Notes under the pieces: model-generated
What the model was told of the DNA's origin: nothing
Seen by the model: the letters and a program-made list of their open reading frames with translations, nothing else
The model's database searches: none
Shown here: piece by piece, positions 56,606 through 64,000 of the stretch
How the letters are laid out: every line of letters begins with the position of its first letter
Numbering within the stretch: the first letter of the stretch is position 1
Made by a program: the position numbers and the translations under genes
Assembly: GCA_029204225.1 (NCBI GenBank)
Contig: MU832029.1
Location: 26,742 to 90,741, forward strand
Length of the DNA stretch: 64,000 nucleotides
Origin: Diphasiastrum complanatum
Lineage: Eukaryota > Streptophyta > Lycopodiopsida > Lycopodiales > Lycopodiaceae
Reading direction: 5' to 3'

Positions 56606-56965
56606 AGGAGGCGGTAAGCAGATGGAGGACCAGCGCAGGGCAGCGTAGGGCAGGTGCGAAGGTCAGCACTGCAGCGCCAGCAGGGCGGACAGCAGCGCCA
56701 GCAGGGCGGGTGGGCGCGCAAGAGAGAGAGAGGGCAGCAGCGTAGCAGGGCGGGCAGCGCACCAGCAGGGCGGGCAGCGCACCAGCAGGCGGGCAGCGCA
56801 CCAGCAAGCGGGCAGCGCACCAGCAGAGCGGCGAGAGAGAGAGAGAGGGGCAGGGGTAGCGAGGGAGGGATAGCGCACCAGCAGGGCGGGCAGCGCACTA
56901 GCAGGCGGGCAGCGCACCAGCAGGCGGGCAGCGCACCAGCAGGCAGATAGCGCACCAGCAGAGCG

Positions 56966-56967
<2 letters not shown>
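56606..56967 (-). repeat. 5' leader of LINE L with GC-rich tandem repeats
   Basis: Units of about 14-17 bp such as GCGCACCAGCAGGCGGGCA recur about fifteen times, interrupted by two short GA runs (56717-56730, 56833-56847). The block lies between the outer (GA)n and the ORF1 start, where LINE promoters are found. Nothing else identifies a promoter. Confidence 0.75.
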
Positions 56968-57025
<58 letters not shown>

Positions 57026-57059
57026 AGAGAAGAAGAAGAAGAAGAAGAAGAAGAAGAAG
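56968..57059. repeat. (GA)n and (GAA)n spacer between LINE L and LINE M
   Basis: About 27 GA units, then AAGAGAGA and about nine GAA units, lead into GCTTTATTAATGTC of copy M. The trinucleotide lies on the tail side of M only. Confidence 0.95.
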
Positions 57060-57981
57060 CTTTATTAATGTCTTTTCCATGCCAAAAGGCATATAAGACT
57101 AAGGAAATACATGTCAAGTATGTGGTAACCGTGGAGCGTGTAAACGCCTCCAAAAACTGTAATAAAGAAAAAAAAGGAAACATCTAGTACAAGTTAAGAT
57201 AACTACATAAATGATAATCTCTGTGCATGGTAGTCAAATGTGTCCATGTCAAGATGCCAGGTCTGTACTGGCGCTGTAGAAGGATGTAATGAGAGCTGTA
57301 GCATGAGGAAGTGCAGGAGCCCGCTGACGTCGCCTGTGAACAGGAGCATGTATAGTGTGTCTCTGTGTAAGAGGTCTGGTAGGGCGTGTAACTCTCGTGA
57401 CCGCTTGAGGCTGGGTGATGCGTCATCTCTACATCCTAGGTCTGGGAATGTCGTCGCAATCGCTATCAGTCATGTCTGCATCAGAGCGTGATCTCTCCGG
57501 CGAGAGAAGAAGGATGTAATCTGAGACTGTGAGTCTGGATAGGTGTGCTGAGTTGTCTGACATAGGTCCTGACGCAGGAGGGACATCTCACGTATCATAA
57601 GTGCCACACATCTAGGGTCCTTCTTCTCTCGCCGGAGAGAAGAAGGATGTAATCTGAGACTGTGAGTCTGGATAGGTGTGCTGAGCTGTCTGACATAGGT
57701 CCTGACGCAGGAGGGACATCTCACGTATCATAAGTGCCACACATCTAGGGTCCTCATATGAGATGAGGGATCCTAATGTAACTGGTGTCTGACGAAAAAG
57801 GCAATGATATCGTCCTCTAATCTCATAGTAAGCTGGACATGTGAAAAGGAAATGCTCCTCTGTCTCAACCATAGATAATGAGCATAACTGACAAAAACGC
57901 TCCTCACGTGGGGTACCCTGGAGGCGTCCAGTCTCAATCGCCAACTGGTGTGAGGACACTCGGAACTGGCCTAGAATAAAT

Positions 57982-57983
<2 letters not shown>
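57060..57983 (-). mobile_element. LINE copy M, strongly 5'-truncated, with internal duplication
   Basis: From the 3' side: hairpin and 3' UTR (57060-57183), ORF2 C-terminal tail (57426-57184), a tandemly duplicated segment of about 145 bp (57496-57610 and 57640-57755; ITSFFSRRR, YPDSQSQ, EMSLLRQDLCQT), and the CCHC region (57983-57756; RFILGQFRVSSHQLAIETGR, RFCQLCSLSMVETEEHFLF). The 5' truncation at CGGAGAGAG abuts (GA)n directly. Confidence 0.85.
57070..57099 (-). other. 3' terminal stem-loop of LINE M
   Basis: GTC and GAC close the structure. In the RNA AUGCC pairs with GGCAU around UUUU. Confidence 0.75.

Positions 57984-58022
<39 letters not shown>
57984..58022. repeat. (GA)n spacer between LINE M and leader fragment N
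   Basis: About 19 GA units directly abut the truncated RT of copy M on the left and a GC-rich repeat block on the right. Confidence 0.95.
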
Positions 58023-58025
<3 letters not shown>

Positions 58026-58292
58026 TACCTCCCCGCACGCCCTCCCCTTCGACCTCTCCATTGCGCGCCTCCCTGCGCGCCTTCCCCTGTGCCCCCTCCC
58101 TATGCCCCCTCCCTTGCGCCCTCTCGCGTGCCCTCCTCGCTCGCCTTCCCTGCGCCCCCTCCCGAGCGCCCTCCCTGCGCCCTCCACGCTTGCCCTCCCT
58201 GCTCGCCCTCCTTGTGCCCCCTCCCTATCCGTGCGCCCTCCTTGTGCCCCCTCCCGTGTGGCCTCGCATGCCCTCCCCACGCCCCCTCCTTG
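58023..58292 (-). repeat. GC-rich tandem repeats, isolated LINE 5'-leader-like block N
   Basis: The + strand consists of CCCTCC, TGCGCC and CTCGC words (for example GCGCCCTCCCTGCGCCCTCC) for 270 bp. Like the leaders of copies B, L and P it sits next to (GA)n, with a LINE 3' tail on its other side, but no ORF1 follows. It is either a leader from which the rest was deleted or an expansion of target DNA. Confidence 0.5.
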
Positions 58293-58320
58293 GAGAGAGA
58301 AAGAAAGAAAGAAAGAAAGA
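58293..58320. repeat. short (GA)n and (GAAA)n, 3' tail side of LINE O
   Basis: GAGAGA followed by about five GAAA units leads into GACCTTTATTAATGTCC. The same kind of tail as LINE B (8500-8514). Confidence 0.9.
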
Positions 58321-58593
58321 CCTTTATTAATGTCCATGGAGTACCCTAAGGTTACATAGGACTGAAAAATAGGTACATGTCAAGTGTGCCCGGTGGGAGC
58401 GTGAAAGCTCAACCACCTCAAAGAAACAAGATTACAATAAAACAGGAAATAGTGCTATGCACAAGGAGAGTGAAGCATCATAGATGTCTCTCTGCTTCGT
58501 GAGAAAAAATGATGTAAAGTATGCTGTGGCACTGTCTCTGTGCGAGCTGCATCTGTCTTTTGTCGAGTAGATGATCGGTGGTGTCTACGCTGT

Positions 58594-58594
<1 letters not shown>
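58321..58594 (-). mobile_element. LINE copy O, only the last about 270 bp
   Basis: It contains the 3' UTR with stem-loop and the final residues of ORF2 (Arg/His-rich RRHHRSS-like and TVPQHTLHHFF, compare HTIHHFF in copy B). The 5' truncation at GCTGTC abuts (GA)n. It belongs to the copy B subfamily by its 3' end (GTCC...TACCCTAAGG). Confidence 0.8.
58332..58362 (-). other. 3' terminal stem-loop of LINE O
   Basis: GTCC and GGAC close the structure. In the RNA GUAACC pairs with GGUAC with one bulged A. Confidence 0.65.

Positions 58595-58689
<95 letters not shown>
58595..58689. repeat. (GA)n spacer between LINE O and LINE P
   Basis: About 47 GA units lie between the truncated 5' end of O and the 3' end of P (GCTTTATTAATG). 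Confidence 0.95.
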
Positions 58690-58692
<3 letters not shown>

Positions 58693-58699
58693 TATTAAT

Positions 58700-58729
58700 G
58701 TATTTTCCATGCCAAAAGGCATATAAGAC
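58700..58729 (-). other. 3' terminal stem-loop of LINE P
   Basis: The inner stem ATGCC/GGCAT is intact. The closing GTC is GTA here, so the outer pair with GAC is weakened. Confidence 0.65.
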
Positions 58730-60150
58730 TAGTAAATGTACATGTCAAGTACGTGGTAACAATGGGAGCGTGTGAAACGTCTCCAAAAACGATAACAAAT
58801 ATCACAAATCTAAATGCTATGAGTTGAAATAGATGTGATGATATATGAAACATGTGGGAGCATATATACTGCTAAATTTCATGAATAAGTATGACACTAT
58901 CATCCAATCCTGGCCTGCTGATGCTATAAAAGGATGTAATACGCGCTGTAGCATGAAGGACCCCTGGTGGTCGCTGATGTCGTCTAGGAGGATGAAGTCT
59001 CCTCGTGATAGGTCGAGTAGCTCGTGCTGCAACTTGGGTATGAGTGAGACACTGTATCCGATCTCTATGGGCAGGTAAGTCGTCATCATCATCATCATCA
59101 TCAAATACCAGGTCTCGTCCTCTCCTCCTAGAGAAGAAAGAAGTGATCTGAGGCTGAGAAACGTGACTCTGCTGGGCTGTCTGACACAAGTCCTGTCGTA
59201 GTATAAACATCTCTCGTATCATGAGTGCAGCGCATCGAGAGTCCTCATAGGCTAGGAGGGATCGTAGCAGTGGTGTCTCCCTCTGATCTTGTAATACACC
59301 GGGCACCTAATGATAAAGTGCTCCTCCGACTCCACCTCATCCAAGGAGCATAATTGACAAATCCGCTCCTCTCTCGGGGTACCTGGTATCTCCTAGTCTC
59401 AATAGCCAACTGATGTGATGATACGCGAAGCTTGTCCCAATGTAAATATGGGGCTGTGTGATAATCCCGAGTCCAAATAGTGTGGCAAAACTGGGAACCC
59501 TACGATGTCAGGCTCAATAAAATGAGTCCAGTAATAGTCGGGTAATATACTGACGAGTACTTGAGGGGAGCTCTGTAATGGAGATACCAAATGATTTAAG
59601 GAGGAAGGTGGGATGCCTTAGAGAACACGACAGTCGGTAGCCTTGCTCATGAAGGGAGTGTGAGGAAGCAAGTGCTGTCTGTGTATATCTCATATCTGCA
59701 TCTGGCAGAGCCTGAACTCTTTGAATATATGCGATAAGTTGGAAAGCGATATCTATTCGAATGGGTGGAACGACAAACTTTGCAAGAAGGATCTCGTGTG
59801 GAACCGAGGTCTTCGCCCAAATCATACGAGCTAACATGGTGGTCTGTAATCGTGAAATGCTGCCAGTGTGATGAGGGAAGACCGGTACACCATGTCTTGC
59901 TACATACAAGGCTGTGAGGGTGACGATAGTATCAAAAAGTCTACACTTTTTGCGAGCATCTCGGATGAACTTCCTGAAGCAGAACCGCTCAAGCTGAACA
60001 AGGGGAGGAATGTCCCTTCCCAAGTCGGGTGGTGGCTGCCTGTTGCATGCTGAAGGTAGGACCAAAAAATAGTATCCCCAAATAAGTATAAGAGGAAACT
60101 ACCTCTAAGGCCTGTCCATCTAGGGTGAGCTGCTGGCGCTGCATAAAAGC

Positions 60151-60414
60151 TCAAGAAGTGTTGAATACCATAATGGTTTTCGCAGTGTTCACCCCCAATC
60201 CCCATCTGGTACAAAATCCCGATAAACAATCCAGATGCCTCTGTAACCCCTCTCTGGTTGGGGATAATAGTACCACATCATTCGCATAGAGGAGAATAGC
60301 AATCAAAATGGTGCCAAGTCTACAGCCAGCTCCGCCACACTGTGAGATGACTCGCTCTAACTCTTCAATGTACAATCTTAAAAGAACCGGTGAAAGAGAA
60401 CATCCCTGTTTCAC
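60151..60414 (-). pseudogene. LINE P RT palm with mutated active site
   Basis: The frame shows KQGCSLSPVLLRLYIEELER and ILLYANDVVLLSPTREGLQR. YADD has become YAND, with the first Asp replaced by Asn. Upstream blocks are in other frames. Confidence 0.85.
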
Positions 60415-61143
60415 TCCAATTGTGCTCCAAATGTGATCAGAGATGCCATTGCCATGTCAGAAGCATCCCAAGACCCTCTCATAAAGAGCCATCACTGCCA
60501 GAACAATACCCGTGGAGATACCAAGGTCACGAAGTCTGTGAATGAGCAGGGAGTGTGGTACAGAATTAAAGGCTTTCCTGAAGTTCACAAAACAACAATA
60601 AACCCTCTCCTTCCTGTACCTAGCTTCCTCAATCAAAGCTCGAAGTGTGAAGATATTGTTAATGGTAGAATAATGAGAGCGGAACCTGCCTGTCCCATCC
60701 TGGATTCGGCCTTGAACTCACTGCAGACTGGAGTATGGTACCATAGAGCTTCGTGAAAAAAAAAAAACATGCCCAATCATGATAGTGCGGTAGTTACCGG
60801 GAATCATGGGATCACCATTTTTTATGAATAGGATGGATGATGTTGGTGCACCAGGATGAAGGGAAGCTTAAGACAACGGCGGAATTGAGGAGAGTGGCTA
60901 GTGTGGGAGCAAGGAGGTTGGAAGCATGCGTTAGGAGTTTGGATTCGAGGTCGTCAATATCTCTTGCCTTATGGATTTCTGTTGATGGCCGCAAGTACCA
61001 TGTCAGAAGTGAAGAAGGTGAACTCAGAGGGGCGTAGGGAGATAGAGATGGGTGCGTCAGTGGGTATGGTATATAGGTTGGTATTGTATTCGGTCCATAT
61101 TGGGAGGTCATCTAGGAGAGGTGGTGGAGCACGAGGGATAAAC

Positions 61144-61735
61144 TCACGCCAAAAGGCGCCTGAGGAGGAACTGACCGTAGGGGGTAATAGGTCCGAAGCT
61201 TTCCTCTAAAACCCTGTTAACTCCCATCTCATCGTTGTCGAGGGCATGAACGTGGAACTGGTCGGTGATGTCATAAAACTCTAACTGCCGTGAGGAGGTT
61301 TGGGCATTAAAATCCCCAGTGAGGAAAATATGCCCCCGCTCTGTGAATTTGATAATATCAGGTAATAAATCAAGGTAGGGTGAACCTGTGCCCTCAACAA
61401 AGGATGAAAGCTTTGGTGGAAAATAACATGCCGCCACAAAGAGGCCCCTGTCCAAACAAATATGTTGTCCAACAATACGAATCCAGATATAAGGTACATG
61501 CTCGTCGTGTCTGATGAAATCGATGCTCGGGTGAAGAGACTCCCCTGTATAAGCATGCAACCCCCTCGGATCCATGACCACTAGCTGATCTAGTCTCAGG
61601 TCTATCAACGGAATCCCATCGGTATCCTGGAAAAATAAGGTAATCCTCTCTCCTGTCTCTCGTGAGTCTGCATAAAAAGCAATAGGTCCTTTGCCAAGTG
61701 ATGAAATCAATCAGGTCTCCAGCTATGGAAGATGA
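61144..61735 (-). pseudogene. LINE P endonuclease, frameshifted
   Basis: The sense strand of 61735-61710 corresponds to the start (W.CDGIHSSS). The open frame 61710-61144 carries YIWIRIVGQHICLDRGLFVA, IFLTGDFNAQTSSRQLEF and a C-terminal part that ends early (GPITPYGQFLL). The VVDYF and SDH blocks are deleted. Confidence 0.75.
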
Positions 61736-61879
61736 GTGTATACCATCACAGTTCCATAAATCTGGAGATGGTGTGGATGGGGCCCGGGGCACTCTCGAAC
61801 CCAGGTACCCCAAATCCCATAAGCTTGGGAGCTTGCTATGAGCGCTATCAAGAAAGTGCACTCGTCCATCTCGATAAAT

Positions 61880-62740
61880 GACTCATCTGCCAGGACTCAC
61901 GGGCTACCTGAAAGGCGTTACGCCCTCTCCTCTACTTGGATTTATGTGAGGTCGTCATCCTATAAGATAGTGGTACCACGTAGCTTAGCTCTGCACCGCA
62001 AAGCATCTCGGTGACTCTCTAGGGAAGTGAAATGTATGATGAGTGTGGGCTGCATCTCTAGTGGTCCTCCATGCGGTATCTAATCCATCTGTCCTGTGCC
62101 CGAGAGTGGTGTCGAGAAAGCTTTTGGCTTCAGCCAAGGAATCTTGTGTATCCGGGATCCCGCGAACTCTAATGTTGTGGGCTTTTTGGTCTCGAGATTT
62201 CTCTTCCGAAATGGTGGCTGAGATAATCGAGGAGATGGGAGCGCCTGGTTGGGGCCTTTTTTTATTGAAAACTGATGCCCAAGAAAGGGCCTCTTTCTTG
62301 TTGCTTTTCAATCTTGGTCTCTAGTTCCCGTATCATATTGGTGGTGGAAGCTGAAGCTGCAGCCTGCTTGATCCTGATGGATTGTTCGAGTGATGCAACT
62401 TTGGACTGCAGCATGTTCTTCTCATTGATCAATGAGGTAACCGTTGCTTTCAACTGTGAGATTTCTTGCCGCAGAATCTGGAAATCTGCCTTGATTTGAT
62501 CGATCTGCGAAGAGGAAAAAAAGTTCAGTTGATTTAGAGGGCGTATATGGGATACTTGCTGTAGGTTGTGATACCGTGAGGGAAGAAGAGCTAGCAATGA
62601 TCGGAGTGGGAAGAATGGGATCGGAAAATGGAAGAGCAGAATCGGAAGAAAGAATGGGAGTAGACATCGGCGGGCAAGAGCGGGTAGGACCTGTTGCCAC
62701 GGAGAGGGAGGAGTGTGAGGTGAGCCATTAGCGGGGGGGG
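61880..62740 (-). pseudogene. LINE P ORF1, broken
   Basis: On the minus strand are the N-terminal region (62756-62540; Pro-rich, partly from G-run repeats), a coiled coil (62510-62290; LKATVTSLINEKNMLQSKVA, IRELETKIEKQ) and a folded domain (62311-61985; QKAHNIRVRGIPDTQDSLAE, GLDTAWRTTRDAA), each separated by frame changes. Confidence 0.75.
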
Positions 62741-62911
62741 GGGGGGGGTGTGCCATCAGCGGGGGGGGGGGGGGGGGTGGGTGGCAACGAGGGGGGGGAG
62801 TGGGGTGTTAGCGAGGGGGGGAGTGTGGTAATGAGGGGGGGGGAGTGAGATGGCAGGGAGGTAGGGGAGTGAGAGGTCCGGCGAGCAGGGATGGCGCGAG
62901 GAGGAACCATG

Positions 62912-62917
<6 letters not shown>
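62700..62917 (-). repeat. G-run repeats in the 5' leader of LINE P
   Basis: Runs of 15-17 G at 62731-62747 and 62762-62777 and several of 7-9 G up to about 62850 recur with GTGGCAACGA or GTGTGCCATCAGC between them. The + strand has strong G-quadruplex potential. Confidence 0.85.

Positions 62918-62969
<52 letters not shown>
62918..62969. repeat. (GA)n tract, 5' flank of LINE P
   Basis: About 26 GA units separate the leader of copy P from unrelated intron DNA. It marks the right end of the LINE array. Confidence 0.95.
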
Positions 62970-62977
<8 letters not shown>

Positions 62978-63195
62978 CTTTGTGTATGCTGTTTTTTTGA
63001 ACGTAGGTAGGTAGGTACTGTGACACAGGTTAGTTAGGTAGTGTAACACAGGTATGTTTACACTCTCTCTCTAAAATAGTTTTAATTATATAGATTAGTT
63101 AGCATTGGACCTCAGAGAGTTCCGCTTAACTTTGGCATGGGGTACTGGGTCATTCATCTGGAGTGGTTGGACCGAACTCTTAAAAAGTAGGAGTT

Positions 63196-63466
63196 AACTA
63201 GGGCATTTTGCTCTCGAGATCTTTCTTCTGAAATGGTAGCTGAGATGACTGAAGAGGTAGGAGTGCTCGGTTTCGTGCGTTTCTTCTCCCAAGAGAGGGT
63301 CTCTTCTTTCTGCTTTCCAATCTTACTTTCCAGCTCACGAATCATTGTGGTGGTAGAATCTGAGGATGTAGCCTGCTTATTATAATCTCCAATGGACTGT
63401 TCCAGTGATACGATTTGGACTGTAATAAGCTCCTCTCGTTGACCAGGGAGGCTATTGTTGTTTTCA

Positions 63467-63470
<4 letters not shown>
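63196..63470 (-). mobile_element. LINE copy Q: ORF1 coiled-coil fragment
   Basis: The minus strand encodes SLEQSIGDYNKQATSSDSTT, TMIRELESKIGKQKEETLSW and SSVISATISEERSREQNA, matching the coil and following region of copies B and P. It abuts (GA)n on its 5' side. Its 3' side ends without hairpin or tail, so this piece is broken. Confidence 0.75.

Positions 63471-63537
<67 letters not shown>
63471..63537. repeat. (GA)n tract, 5' flank of LINE Q
   Basis: About 33 GA units with one phase slip (GAGG) lie 93 bp before the next ABCC exon. Confidence 0.95.
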
Positions 63538-63541
<4 letters not shown>

Positions 63542-63630
63542 ATTAAACTTTGTTAGGCTGTTCTGTGTTTTATAGTTTTGGCTTGTTGAAAATGTGCAAA
63601 TCTCAGCTATTTGTAAAACAATTTTTGCAG

Positions 63631-63687
63631 ATTGGCAATGACCTTTCTCAGTTTGTGGGGCCTGTATTTCTAGGCTTTCTCTTGCAG
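63631..63687 (+). CDS. ABCC exon: first helix region of TMD1
   Basis: The exon has 57 bp (19 codons) between ATTTTTGCAG and GTATCT. It encodes IGNDLSQFVGPVFLGFLLQ, matching IGNDxSQFVGPLLLNxLL of plant ABCC1/2, and follows RFWLGGIFK without a gap in the protein although 20.7 kb away in the DNA. Both borders are in phase 0. Confidence 0.94.
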
Positions 63688-64000
63688 GTATCTACCTAAA
63701 TCCAGAAATTCTTTGTACAGAGCTATGCTAGGAATAATCTAGTAAAGCCTTTGGTTACAGATGGGCTTTTTACTTGCTAGAATAATTGGGAGATTGAAGT
63801 CCTTTCTTTGGAAAGTTGTGTGAATTATAGATATGATATGCCTCACTTAATGTCTATACCCTGTTGGTGGGAGTTTTTCTGTTAGCTATGGGAGGGTGAC
63901 ATTGTGCTCTATGAAGTCAGTTTATTGATTTTTGTTAGGCCTTGTTTTGAAAGTTATGCATAGATGATGCATGATATGATTCACTTCCGATATTGGAATT
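63688..64000 (+). other. ABCC intron, start of the next intron
   Basis: AT-rich DNA, no element recognised before the window ends. Confidence 0.6.

Larger units (their letters stand above)
51901..56967 (-). mobile_element. LINE copy L, full length with both ORFs intact
   Basis: It is a 5.07-kb element in sense order: 5' leader of about 360 bp with GC-rich tandem repeats (56967-56606), ORF1 (56605-55697, 302 codons), a gap of 48 bp, ORF2 (55648-52145, 1167 codons), and a 3' UTR of about 240 bp with stem-loop. It is flanked by (GA)n on both sides, each shared with a neighbouring LINE. No poly(A) tail is present. Uninterrupted ORFs suggest recent or current activity. By domain order it is an L1-type (APE-endonuclease) element without RNase H. 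Confidence 0.93.
58690..62917 (-). mobile_element. LINE copy P, near full length but decayed
   Basis: In sense order: leader with G-run repeats (62917-62700 and part of ORF1), ORF1 (about 62740-61880, several breaks), endonuclease (61735-61144), linker (61111-60812), RT (60800-60150, active site YAND), thumb and downstream (60065-59514), CCHC region (59400-59280) and C-terminus with a poly-Asp run (59306-58872). The 3' hairpin is at 58700-58729. An internal deletion links the endonuclease to the linker at about 61190. Both ends abut (GA)n. Confidence 0.85.

Overview
The window is a piece of a large land-plant nuclear genome. The main evidence is a spliced plant gene on the + strand. Seven short exons (20441-20619, 22706-22745, 37161-37323, 40874-40988, 42560-42640, 42865-42889, 63631-63687) join in phase into about 220 residues of an ABCC-type (MRP, cluster of Arabidopsis ABCC1/ABCC2) vacuolar conjugate pump: the end of TMD0, the L0 linker and the start of TMD1. 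Introns reach 14.4 kb and 20.7 kb and are packed with transposons. Introns of this size fit a fern, a gymnosperm or another large-genome plant; the sequence does not settle which. The first exons (N-terminus) and the later ones (rest of TMD1, NBDs) were not found and probably lie outside the window.

Nearly everything else is mobile DNA. 1-20440: a hAT relic (1860-3210), a truncated LINE (3528-5500), a rearranged chromodomain Ty3/gypsy element (5524-8352), a nearly complete LINE (8515-13288) between two (GA)n tracts, and a Ty1/copia element (14550-19860) interrupted by a second copia (15017-19261). 22746-37160 (intron): a second hAT relic with an internal duplication, gypsy integrase, three LINE copies, and an internally deleted gypsy element inside one of those LINEs. 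37324-40873 (intron): copia scraps and an apparently perfect tandem duplication of about 660 bp. 42890-63630 (intron): LINE and gypsy scraps, then a 15-kb head-to-tail array of LINEs (48270-62917).

The most striking content is one LINE lineage (ORF1 with coiled coil; ORF2 with APE-type endonuclease, reverse transcriptase and a C-terminal CCHC knuckle). Its copies sit in (GA)n/(CT)n microsatellites. The sense-strand 3' end runs into (CT)n, often through a short CTT, CTTT or ATT transition, and the 5' end, full-length or truncated, also abuts the same dinucleotide tract. Consecutive copies are therefore stacked with (GA)n spacers. Nine 3' ends share a stem-loop closed by GUC/GAC whose stem changes in a compensatory way (AUGCC/GGCAU versus GUACC/GGUAC). 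One copy (51901-56967) keeps both ORFs open (302 and 1167 codons) with all expected catalytic motifs. I read this as a microsatellite-targeted LINE family with a structured 3' recognition element. Comparable (TC)n-specific L1/Tx1-type elements are known from fish; I do not know of a described plant case.
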